A stretch of DNA of 64,000 nt from Dromaius novaehollandiae (taxonomy: Eukaryota > Chordata > Aves > Casuariiformes > Dromaiidae). Made by a program: the position numbers and the translations under genes. Shown here piece after piece: positions 13,801 through 24,420 of the stretch. Where the stretch lies: assembly GCF_036370855.1 (NCBI RefSeq), contig NC_088103.1, forward strand, positions 38,886,404 through 38,950,403. The letters are read 5' to 3'. A model generated the notes under the pieces. The model saw only the letters and a list, made by a program, of their open reading frames with translations, did no database searches and had not been told where the DNA came from. Positions within the stretch are counted from its first letter, which is position 1, and each line of letters opens with the position of its first letter.

Positions 13801-16650
13801 CAAAATGTCATAAAGCGTGACTTTACAAAGTCACATTCCCAGACATACCCTTGTCAAGCCTAAGGCCTAGATTTAGAGACACAGTAAGGATGAAAGTGTG
13901 CAAGCTCTATGAGGGTGCCAGAGTGGAGTTTCAGTTTTGCTAAACTCTTGACCAAAAGGAAAGAACATGAAATATGTGAGAGTACTGATAGGCAGAATAT
14001 TTCTGTCTAAGGAAAAGATTAGAGGTCACCACTAATGGAGTGAGGAATTACAGCACAGTTATAATTATAAGCTAAAGAAACAGGGAACAGTCATAAAATA
14101 CAAATTTGTGTTCAGTCTGGACAAGTTTTAATCCAGAAAGAGGGAAATAGAAGGCACTGGATATCAGACAATCAGAAAGAAATAAAACAGAGGGCAAATA
14201 GTTTACAAGATTTTTTAATAGTACATAATAAACCTGTGGAAACCCTCTTAAATTTTTTTTTTTTTAAGAAGGCTTAGTAAGAACAACAGCCGCAAATATT
14301 TATGTTAGCACGTGCCCAATTTAAATGTTAGAAAATAAAAATTTATCTATAAAGCTTCATGCTTTGAGTCACAGACCAGTTTCTCACTGATAATAATCAG
14401 CCCTTAAGGGAAATTTTTTATGTAATGACTACATTATTGCTCATTATTACAAGGACTGATTTTAGCTGGTTTAAGCCTTAGTATAGAACCTTAAACTGTC
14501 AGTCCAGTCCAGTCAGGCAGTTCCCATATTGTCCTATTTTGGCACAGAGAAGAGAACTTCCAAAAACCAATTTCTGTCTGGACTGCAGACCTGAAATACG
14601 TATATACAACAACTTTGCTTCCTTAGTCATTCAGTTTGGACAGGTACCAGAAGTTTTCTGGAACTCTTTTGTTGTCTTCTGGTAAATAAATTGTAGGCAT
14701 AAACCTACAATAAATGTGGCTGCTTAGTACCTGATTAGCCTGTTCTGCTTGGAAGGAATCATTAGAACAAAAGCACGTTGTCCTCAGGAAAGGTACGGGG
14801 AGATATAAAGGATAGACTCGCGAGTGCTGTAACTGTCCTGCCGAGGCTGGCTGTGACATTTGACGTTGTACAGCATATAGCTTCTGGCCTGCTTTGGGGA
14901 ATACCAGCAGTTGCTGCATCCCTTAAAGTCTGGATATTTCTGCATGGATGAGTACACACAATTGAGGTCAGAAGTGAAATGGTTTCAGAGGATAAGCTTT
15001 ATGGCTACATTATTATGCCACTTAATCCAGCTCATACTTTCAATCAGGTTTCTGGAACGGTAAGATGTCTGCATGACTTCTGAACTAGAATTAGCTCACC
15101 TTCGGCATTTTAGAAAAGCAGACAGGGTAAATGTGATATTATACCACTGATGTAGATCTGTCTTGAGAGTTCAGAACTGTTCCTGGGTTGGACATTGACA
15201 GAAATTTGTGTATAAACCCCTTAAAACCCCTTATCCTGTGGTGTGTAGCAACCACTGTTAGTCATAGAGCTTGTTCAGGAAGTCAGTGAAGCCAACAAAA
15301 GCCTGTAGAAGCTTGAATCCAATGCGGACTGAGAAAATTAGCCTCTTCATTGACCTGAGTCATTATTTGTTGTTTTGAATTTTCTTTTTCTCTCTTTTTT
15401 TGCCAGAGATCTGTCTAGTGATACAGGACCAGAGGGATTTTTAGGTTAAAATGAGAACCCAAGATCTCTTTGAAACTCAAATATAATATTAAAATCATAC
15501 AGCTATGGATAATTCTTTAAAATGGTTAAAGTCTTTTCTTGAGGCAAAGCGTATTTAATTATTGCTCCCAGAGCACTCTAGAAGCAGTATGTGAGGAGAA
15601 TACCAATACTTCCAATTTGCTAGCAGAAACTGTACTTCCCGAGTATCAGATAAAATCCTCAAGTGGAGACCATTCAAAACCTTATTTTGAAGTCTCTATG
15701 ATAAGACTAAGAGAGGAGATGATATTAGTTTGGTTACATGTAAAAAGAGTACACAGTAGACCTGCCAGGTGCAACTGTTTAATTTGGCCTTTTATAGCAG
15801 AACATGAGTTTACTCAAGAGAAGACTTTTAAAATTGAATCGCAGTAGCATATAAAAATGAGGAATAATCTAGAGAAGGTTTGTTATGGTTTCCAATTTGT
15901 CTTTTCCCTTAGTAATTGAAAAAGAGGACACTTAGAGCTAAAGACAGCAATTGTTAAATTGGGAAGGTAAGAAAATACTCTTCTTAAACAACATTTAAAT
16001 CGATTGGCAGCAATCTCATGTCTACAGGCTATAATTGAAGCAAGTAGTTCAGTAATTCTCCAGAAAGGCTTAGATGTCAGCGAGAATAGTGAAAGTACTT
16101 AAATAAACTGAGATTACGGGAAAAATCAAATTTTATTTAAAACAAACTATATAGTACAGTTATTTGTGCTGAGAGAAGGGGTTATTTTTTCCTATTAAGA
16201 CATCAGCAATAAATACTATTGGAAGCAGGATGTTGGGCTGATGCTTTCTTCTGCCCTTTCTTTATTGTTGTTTTTAATCAGGCCTTCTTCAGAACTTGTT
16301 TACATTTCTGGGGTTGAATCAGATGCTTTTTAGTATCTCACTGGCTTCAATTCTGTTTCAGGAAATCTTACCAACATCAGAAGCCATCTGCTTGGACCAA
16401 AAAGTCCACCCTAAAAGCAAGCACTAAAGTATCACCAAGTTCCTCATGCTTGTACTGCAGTTGTGTCAAATGATGAATCATATTGACTATAGTTGGTCTG
16501 GTTGCTTAATACTTCATTTAGGATAAATTGGTAAGGTCCATGCTATCCCTCTGCATCTCTTTCTAATCCAATTTAAGACCCCCTCATATAGCAGAAAGGT
16601 CAGTACACAGTCATATTAATGGAGAGTATTTGTCTGTTTTTTTTCTTTTA

Positions 16651-16697
16651 ATTGCATTTAATTGCATTTAATTGCTAAATACAAAAATGTATTTAGC
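16651..16697. repeat. 10-base tandem repeat running into a perfect 10-bp hairpin
   Basis: ATTGCATTTA occurs twice in tandem (16651-16670), with a third partial copy. It is followed by GCTAAATACA (16674-16683), a 4-base AAAA loop, and the exact reverse complement TGTATTTAGC (16688-16697). It sits about 0.6 kb before the first visible CASP7 exon. No function is apparent. Confidence 0.8.
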
Positions 16698-17287
16698 GTT
16701 TGCATAGGTTCTGACTGTTTCTTGGCAGACCAAGTTAACACATGACCTATTCACATATGTAAGCTTTATAAGTAGAATAACTTATAAGTGCGCTCTTTAT
16801 TTTCAGAGAATTTAGGGGTGCTGACGATTTAATAAATCCTATCAAGACATTGGGTAAATTGCATATCTTCTTGCTGTGCTTGGAATCACTACTAAGAAAG
16901 CCCTGTCTGTTCTTCCATTAACTGTTTGTAGTAAAAGTAAAAAAGCACTTAAGTCCAGGACCATACTGCCAGCCTGACCTAAATTTTAAGCAGTTTATTT
17001 CATCCGTGAGATTTAGGTCAAGGTCCGCATACACTGCGATTGGCTGGGGTTCACTCTACGGTGGTTTTACATCATCGGAATACAATAGCGTGCAGTAATT
17101 GCTGCATGAAAATCACAAGATTCAATGGAAGAGTTAAATTTCAGATAGAGACATAAGGATAATAAAGGAACACAAACATAAAAAAAGGAGAACAATTAGA
17201 TAGGGCAGCCCTAACAGTGTGAATTAAGATAAGCAACCACAGTGCATGTGACCGGCCATTAATAGCATTTTCATTTGCTTCACATAG

Positions 17288-17436
17288 AAAAAAGAAGAAT
17301 GGAGAAGAAGAGCAGCCGAAGTCCACTCTCAGTAATCAGTATCGAATTGTTACACCCACGTTCCAGTATAATATGGACTACAAGAAAGTTGGCAAATGTA
17401 TTATTATAAACAACAAAAATTTTGAGGAAAAAACAG
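17288..17436 (+). CDS. CASP7: CASP7 coding exon: lysine patch and start of large subunit
   Basis: An AG acceptor ends at 17287 and GTAACT follows 17436. The exon enters with one base of a split codon and leaves with one base. It encodes a KKK run (the basic patch reported to recruit caspase-7 substrates such as PARP1), a variable segment, then [20 protein letters not shown], the conserved opening of the caspase fold. Because the entry codon is split, an upstream coding exon ending with two bases of a codon, very likely lysine, is required. Confidence 0.95.
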
Positions 17437-20400
17437 GTAACTTTTTTCCTTCAATGATACTCATTACAGACTTTAGAGGTTTTACTCTTTCATTAATCAA
17501 CAAGCCTGTTATTTCTAAGGCATGTAATTTTAATGAATATATTTTTCTTATTTTGAAAATAGTTGTTGCTACAAAGTACCTTTTCTTTAACACTTATATT
17601 AGAGCAGCTCTTGGCATCTTCTTAGCAGTAGGCACATCCTTATCGGTGTTTTAAAGAGCAGGGTCTATCAACTTCAAAATAAACCTTTGCCTCAAGTTTA
17701 AGGTTGTGTTGTTAAAATTTGAACTTTGTCATCAGCTAAAAGACACTGCTGTGCTCTATTCACACTCCTGAGATAGCTGAATTTAACTTTCCAGTTGTGG
17801 ATGGTTTTGAAGGAGACGGATAATATGTGTTATAGTCAACTTTATAGGTCTTTGCCAGGTCACAATGCCTTTTTTTCAGCACACTGTGCAAACACACGAA
17901 ATAAGCTGTTTACTCCAAAGAATTTACAGAAGTTTCTTTTATGTGGGCATCATAGCCGGATTTCTTGTCTATAGAAAGATACCTGAGGAAATCAGACTAA
18001 GTTCAGTTTTATGTGAAGCTGTAACTGCAGATTTTTTGCTTCAAATTCATAGTTTTCGGTAAGGATTTTAAAGGTAATATTATGAGTGTTTGGAAAAAAG
18101 AAATTTATAATGATGCTCAACACTCTTTCAACTCTTTATTCTTGGAATGTCTTTTGCGTATGTTACATTACATAGCCAAAAGGTGATAGGGCCATAGAAG
18201 TCCCATGGTGCAAGATACTGGGGGTATAGCAGCACTTTTCAGGACAAGATGCATATTATCACTGAACCTTGCCTTTTTTGCATTAAACTGAATCTCACAA
18301 TTTGCTGTGAATGCAAACAGGTTATTTGAGAAAGTTATTAAAGGATTGTTTTAAAATCATGTCACCATGACATTGTCAATAAATTGTAAACCTAAAAAGT
18401 TACCTATGAACATGTGAATTGTTTTGAATTGTTTTGTGTGCAATCAACTGTATTATTTGTTTTCTGGCAGGAATGGGCACACGCAACGGCACTGATAAAG
18501 ATGCTGGAGATATAGCTAAGAGTTTTAGAAACTTAGGTTTTGAGGTTTGCACATACAATGATCGAAGCCGTGATGATATGGAAAAATTACTGAAGAAAGG
18601 TAATAATTTAGCATCATCGAATAATTTAGGTTGCAAAGGACATCTGGAGGGTCGAATTAGAGCAGGTCGCTTAGACCCCTGTAAGTGCAATTTCCTGTGT
18701 AGAAGGATTCAGTTTCTGAATAGATTAGGCTAAATTCCCCACCTCTTCCACCAACATCAATTCATATATGTATATTTTTCTTGTCATATTAGACTGAAGA
18801 GTGTGGCCCATCCTGCCTATTCCAGTGGGCTAGACTGAGTCAAGTGAGGAGTGCAGTTCATGTATTTAACATGCTCATCACGTTAGTGAAAAGTGGGTTG
18901 TATCATCTTCATCTGCTCTTTTTTCATGCCTTGCACTGAAGTAGAGACCCAGAGTAAATTTGGTCTTTGAAAGATATGTTTGCTAATTGTAATTTTCATT
19001 TAAAATGTTGCTTCCTTTGGGCTAAGAAGTGTTTGATTTGTAGCTGCTGAGGAGGATCACAGTGATGCCGCTTGCTTTGCCTGTATCCTTCTAAGCCATG
19101 GGGAAGAAGGCCTTATCTACGGCACGGATGGACCTATGGCAATCAAGAGTCTGACTGCACTCTTCAGAGGAGACAAATGTAAAAGCCTCATAGGCAAACC
19201 CAAATTATTTTTCATTCAGGTAATAGCCGTAAGGTAAATACAGAGTATTACTACTGCAGTGGGAAAAACATGTTATGTTGTTTGTCTGTTCTAGAAAGGC
19301 CCTATAAGTTAATTTATTGCATTTTGCTAGATGTTTAGTGAAAAAAATGTGTTGGGAGAAGTTAACTTGTTTATTTTTAAAAGGTGATTTATATACAAGA
19401 TTCATAGATGTAAAGAACATACTGTCATTGTAATTTTCTCCATCCACCTTTTTTGTACACGGATTCTCTTTCTTGTTGGCAATATATCAAGTTCAGAGAA
19501 GAAAGATAATCTCCCTCTGTGTCCACACAGAGCTGAGGACAGTATGTGAGTACCAGTAGAACGAATAGCGTCCAGATCTCTCTGAACAAAGGCTGTCTCT
19601 ACAAATTACTGCATTCTACCAAAAGAAGTATTTTTTTCTCTCTCTCAGTAGCCTGAAAATTGATGTTGTATTATTACTTTAGCATGTAATTAATAGTATA
19701 TTACTTAAGCATTTTAAAGACAGCTTTTCCAAGCAGTATTGACTAACACACCATGGGTCTGAATTCCCTTTTTCATCATAGTATTATGTATATATGGGAG
19801 TTACATCAATTAATCCTCAACCTCAAAGTCTATTTTAGGTTCTTTGTACTACTAAAGTGATATTTCTTTGACCATAAGTTTGTAATGGGTTCATTGTTAC
19901 CTTAAAAATTATCTTAGTAAAGGCAACTTAACTCAGCAGATTGCTGTAACAGCTGTCAGTCAAAACTACTGATCAAGGGCTGAAACTTAACAGCTTGGTC
20001 TATGGTCCCAGGGTATAGTTTAGCTAAACTGCATGACTGAGAGGAAAACAGGAATAAAAGAGAGAAATAGAAAATGCTACACATCATAAATCTCTTTCTT
20101 TCCATAGTGTTAGAAATGCAGTACACTTCAAATGTAGTGCTATGGCAATGAATGTCAGGAACCAAAGACAATGTGTAGTCCACTATAAAGAAGATGTCCA
20201 GAAGTTACATTGCATAAGACATTATGTAATAACTGAGTGCTGAGGACTACTCTGGAATAGCAAAAATTGGTCATAGTTTAGAGTAGGTTGGCTAGTACAC
20301 TTAAGTTAATGCTGATTTGGTACCTTGATAATCCCCCGAGCCTGCAAGACCACTACTTCACTTTACTATACAGGAGAGACCATATTTGAAAACAGGTAAG

Positions 20401-20739
20401 CTAGTCATGGCCAGGCGTGGGTCTCTATAAACATTATCACTAAACAACTTAAATGACTTTAAGCATTACTTTTCTGTTTCTAATTCACACAAAGTACTGC
20501 TTAAAGCTGTGTCAATTAAAAAATGTTAATGACTACTACTTTGTGAAACACCTCGCTTCCTCTCATTAAACAAGTTATCTTTGTCTTCTCTACTGTTTCA
20601 GGCATGCCGAGGCTCTGAATTTGATGAAGGGATACAGACTGACTCTGGACCTGCAAATGACACTCTAGAAACAGATGCCAATCCTAGATACAAAATCCCA
20701 GTAGAAGCAGATTTTCTGTTTGCATATTCCACAGTGCCA

Positions 20740-20773
<34 letters not shown>

Positions 20774-22308
20774 AGCGGGGGTTGGCAGGGGGAGAAGGCC
20801 TAACAATTTGCAGTCGTTTTTACTTGCAATATTTGTGTGCATAAATTAGACATGCATTTTTACAGTTAAGTTTCAGCTCGTAGGTATTTATAAGTAAATA
20901 AAAAGAAGTAGAATTACACTCTATCAAGAACTTTTTCAAACTTTTAAAAAATTTGTTTTGTATTGTCCTGAGCACTCTTACCATTTTTGTTTTGGGAAAA
21001 TACAAATAGAAGTGCCATATTGACTTTCACTACTGTTCAGAATTTGAATGTGCCGTGGTTAGCACCCTTCACTCTTTTAATGAGAACTTAGATTCTAAGG
21101 AAAATATTCCCACTGTAGTGCTATGGAGCTAACAGTACAGGAATGCTTGTCACAGTAGCAGTAACTTTGTATAAGGTACATAGTTAACATAGAGAGTGTG
21201 AAGCTGAGTATGACAGCTGTCATTATTAGAAACGGAAATAAGTTATGTTAAATACTTGTTGAAGATGAATGATAAAAAAGCATGATCTGAAGTAACTCCT
21301 TAATTATAGAGTAGACAGAGTTTGGAGACAGACGATTAATCTCTTTGATTAGAGTAAAAAAGTAACCACTCATATCTTCAGTTTTCAGTTCACTGTTTCC
21401 AACTGTTGTTGGAAATATAAAAATAGTTGTTCTGATAAAACATATTATTTCTGCAGAACTTCTTGTGTCTATACCTTACCCGTAACAACTGCAGCACTGC
21501 TACCACTAGTATTACAGACGGACCTTCATTGATGATACTTTGTGCATTGGTGGACAAATCACATAAATTCCTTGAGTGGTACCTGTATCCACCGCTTTTA
21601 TTCTAGCTATAGCTGGAACAGCAGAAGGGCAGCCCAGATTTGGCAGGTGAGAAGGCGCAGACATTACAGAAGGCAGATGCAGTGCTGTTTTGGGAATCCT
21701 GCCCTTCTAAGGCCTGGTTCAGTGAGTATGTTGAATGTGAGTTGAAGGCAGGAAGAGGAAGTGCTACAGCACAAAGTTTATTCCTAGAAAGGAAAAGCAT
21801 GGAATCTTACCTCTTAGGTTTTCCCAAATGCAAAAATACAGCATGGTACTTTAGTATTGTGAGGATCAGAGAGCTAAGAAGACACAATATTCTCTGCTTT
21901 AATGAATTAGACTATGTTATACAAGTGATGAGAATTAAACTTTCCGTTTGTGTGTAGTTACTCCTTCACCCAGAACCTTTCACCTAAATCCATACCTCTC
22001 TGCCATTCCACTTTTCAGCACATGACAATAAGATGAAAGAGGAAAAGCAACCTCCTGTACTCTCTCCTCTCTTTTTTCTGTAAGGTTATTATTCCTGGAG
22101 AAATCCTGGAAGAGGCTCTTGGTTTGTGCAGTCTCTGTGCTCTATACTAAATGAACATGGAAAACAACTTGAGATCATGCAGATCCTCACACGGGTCAAC
22201 TATGTGGTGGCCACAAACTTTGAATCACAGTCTGATGATCCACGCTTCAGTGAGAAGAAACAGATTCCCTGCGTAGTCTCTATGCTCACTAAGGAACTTT
22301 ACTTCTGA
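17288..22308 (+). CDS. CASP7: Caspase-7, executioner cysteine protease (all but the N-terminal prodomain exon)
   Basis: Caspase-7 is a cytosolic cysteine protease that cleaves after aspartate and carries out the demolition phase of apoptosis; its zymogen is a dimer cut by initiator caspases between the large and small subunits. Five exons join in phase: 17288-17436, 18471-18599, 19044-19219, 20602-20740 and 22085-22308, about 271 residues against 303 for the whole human protein. Visible hallmarks are a lysine patch at the start, the [12 protein letters not shown] loop, the catalytic histidine in LLSHGEE, the catalytic cysteine in QACRG (split across an exon junction), linker aspartates, the [12 protein letters not shown] substrate loop, and the C-terminus [11 protein letters not shown]. 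Sequence is much closer to caspase-7 than caspase-3, for example in [19 protein letters not shown]. The prodomain exon was not found in the window. PLEKHS1 follows downstream as in mammals. Confidence 0.97.
18471..18599 (+). CDS. CASP7: CASP7 coding exon: substrate-binding arginine loop
   Basis: The acceptor is TTTCTGGCAG and the donor GTAATA. The split glycine codon is completed by GA at the start, and the exon exits in phase 1. It encodes [12 protein letters not shown], holding the arginine that binds the P1 aspartate of substrates, and the helix up to MEKLLKK. Confidence 0.96.
19044..19219 (+). CDS. CASP7: CASP7 coding exon: catalytic histidine
   Basis: The acceptor is TTGTAG and the donor GTAATA; the exon is 176 bases and ends on a codon boundary. 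It encodes [17 protein letters not shown] with the catalytic histidine, the ALFRGDKC helix, and KPKLFFIQ, whose final glutamine is the first residue of the QACRG active-site motif completed by the next exon. Confidence 0.97.
20602..20740 (+). CDS. CASP7: CASP7 coding exon: catalytic cysteine and activation linker
   Basis: The acceptor is TGTTTCAG and the donor GTAAAA. The exon opens with ACRG, giving the catalytic cysteine, then GIQTD|SGP, equivalent to the IQAD|S activation cleavage site of human caspase-7. The linker then reads [16 protein letters not shown], where the human protein, as I recall it, has [13 protein letters not shown]; this is a three-residue insertion giving a second site, LETD. 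It continues into the small subunit [11 protein letters not shown]. The donor is followed at once by a long A run. Confidence 0.97.
20743..20771 (+). repeat. 29-base poly(A) run touching a CASP7 splice donor
   Basis: Twenty-nine consecutive A residues begin at the third base of the intron, so the donor reads GTAAAAAAAA. Such homopolymers vary in length and are prone to sequencing error, so the exact count is uncertain. Confidence 0.9.
22085..22308 (+). CDS. CASP7: CASP7 last coding exon: small subunit and stop
   Basis: The acceptor is TTTCTGTAAG, a pyrimidine-weak but valid AG. The split glycine codon is completed by GT, followed by [17 protein letters not shown] (substrate S2-S4 loop), [10 protein letters not shown], the [10 protein letters not shown] loop and [17 protein letters not shown], then TGA at 22306-22308. 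The protein ends at the phenylalanine, two residues shorter than human as I recall it. Confidence 0.97.
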
Positions 22309-24420
22309 AAACAGATTTTAATACCCTGATCTCATGCCATTGGCTGTATGCCGCTGGAGGGAGTTTTGATTATAAACTGGTGCAACACATTTTTTAATAA
22401 TAGAAATGTAATTATATTGGCTTTTTATACTGTATAAGCTGGGGTTTCTGAAGGATGGGTGATATGCAGGATTTTAATGAAGAAACAAATGCTGTGGGCC
22501 AGTCATACAGCTAACACTAATTACTGTGTCTTGATTTCCCTTAGTGTGACTATCTTGATTTACGGGTGCTGAAGATGTATATCGCCATGCCTATAAGCAA
22601 AGAAAGCTTCCAAAATTACACCTGTCTTCCGTATTACTTTGTACACTCAAGAGATGCTGTGAACTCTTCTTTTGTAATGTTCAACTGTTGTGTTCCATTA
22701 TGTGTTTTTTGATTATTTATTTCCCCCCACACACACACTTAAAACTTTCCATCTAATTTCATTCATGTTTTGGTTGCTGATTTTTCTTTTTAATCTTACA
22801 TTGCTCTTGGTCCTTCATCACTATCAAGTGGAAACTTTTCAGTGTTTGCTGTTTCATAGGCTGAGTAGAATAAAAGATGTGATTTTAGGAACCAGTGTTA
22901 TCAGCTGCTAGGAGGAAGGACAGGGAGATCACAAATTGGATCAGGGTAGGATTAAAGGAAATTATATTGGTCGTTAGTCTTTGCTGTTCAGTTTTCACAT
23001 TCATTAAACACTGGTCTTGCATATGCTGATATTGGAAAAGCAGAGAACCTTTCTCTCTAGAGGATAAAAATAAGTCCAAATGTGAAACTAAGAAAATTGG
23101 CAATGTTCCTTTCTAGTTTCTGATGGAAATCAATGGAGTTGCATGTTGTTTTGTTTCATGGAGGTTTTTTTTTTAAGCTTAGGAAATATTTGATCCATTT
23201 TTCCATCTTGGGGAAAGAGGGAGAGATTTCAGTGATCTGAGATTCAGATACCTGACAAGTAAAGGTTATTCTTTTTGACTAAATAACTGTTCATATGTTC
23301 TGCCTACTGCTAAAATGGGGGTGGGCATGGTGTAATGCTTACTTGGGGGTGTGTGAGGGAGAAAGGAGGGGAAGTCTGTGTCTCAATCTGAATAAATTAA
23401 ACAATACCAGAAAGCATATTGTAAAATGAAAAAAGCAATCATGAGACTCCATCTTTTCTTCGACTAAATTACTGGTTCACGGAATAGTGACTTCCCTGGA
23501 AATTTCCTAAGAGCATCATATTATGAGAATGTCCAGTGACAGACTGAATTTGTAGCTATTTAAGAGTGTTTCTTAGTCTAATATGTTCAGTTCCCTTTTG
23601 TGAGCATTACTAGTGAAGACAATTTGATTGCTCTGTGCTTAGTTTGAAAGTCACTTTACTTAGTTACGACTCTAGCATAAGGTGCATAAGTAAAGAATCA
23701 ATATTTGTAGATGGTTTAGCTGAATAGCATATAAATGTAAAAAATAGAAAAATCAAAATGAAATTCTTTATAAAACTGGACAAACTGTAACTGGAGGAAT
23801 CCTTATTAAAATACTGTAATAAAGATTTTTTCTTTGTAAGTGACAGTTAATTGATAGAACAGCCTGAAACTGTGCTGTTGCAGTTTTTCTGCTTGCAAAA
23901 AGAAAAATGTCTGCTTGGTGATTCAGAAATTCTGAACCAACAGAGAGTTAATGATTAGGTTTTGTTCTAAAACTTTAAATTGAAATGTTGAATTGCTAGA
24001 ATTGTGTGTCTCAGTAATAAATGTATGCTTAGGTTTAATTTCTATTTATGAGGAATTTGCCAAGACTGGAAGTACTTACTTGAATAGAAACCAGAAGTGC
24101 CTTTCTAGCTATGTATTGTCTTGATTTTGTATTTTGGAGTTATGTTAGTGATATTACATTCCTACTCTTTACATACTCTGTAGAGTTGGTAGTGCTCAAA
24201 AAGCAAATTTAATGATTTGGTTAAACTGATAAATGAGTAGATAGTCACGCTTTTTCCAAGTAATGTGCTCTACACTTTTATGAAATTCTTTAAAAAAAGA
24301 GGTGCATAGTAAGCACTATGCACCAGTGCATTATTCCTACCAGTACTGTAATATAATGAAGCATATTTTTTTCAGAAGTCAAATTTACAACTGTGTGAAT
24401 TAAATAAATGACTGTTTTGT
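22309..24420 (+). other. CASP7: CASP7 3' untranslated region and candidate poly(A) sites
   Basis: The stretch after the CASP7 stop has no coding signal and holds AATAAA hexamers at 23391, 23818, 24016 and 24403. Which is used cannot be decided from sequence, so the true 3' end lies somewhere between about 23.4 and 24.4 kb. A CA run lies near 22730 and a perfect hairpin at 24301, within the longest possible UTR. Confidence 0.6.
24301..24324 (+). repeat. Perfect 10-bp hairpin in the distal CASP7 3' UTR region
   Basis: GGTGCATAGT, loop AAGC, then ACTATGCACC form a perfect stem-loop. It lies about 80 bases before the last AATAAA (24403), so it would be inside the transcript only if the most distal poly(A) site is used. 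The stem is too short for a miRNA precursor. Confidence 0.8.

Larger units (their letters stand above)
1..17287. other. Non-coding stretch upstream of the first visible CASP7 exon
   Basis: I see no exon here that I can assign to a gene on either strand. The first visible CASP7 exon starts in the middle of a codon, so an upstream coding exon must exist; this stretch is therefore probably CASP7 intron, perhaps with upstream intergenic DNA. Contents noted separately are a small CpG-containing patch near 2.05 kb, inverted repeats at 4569 and 16674, MIR-like SINE pieces near 8.1 and 10.6 kb, a two-copy 24-base repeat at 9976 and short microsatellites. The open frames present are short, lack recognisable domains and look like chance frames. 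Confidence 0.6.

Noticed and set aside
14994-15060. Open stretch ending in GTAAGA that could be a CASP7 upstream exon
   Set aside because: The translation (around MPLNPAHTFNQVSGT) does not resemble a caspase-7 prodomain and lacks the lysine-rich end.
1-17287. NRAP, the expected left neighbour of CASP7 in mammals
   Set aside because: No LIM-domain or nebulin-repeat translation was seen on the minus strand.
24301-24324. miRNA precursor
   Set aside because: The 10-bp stem is far too short.
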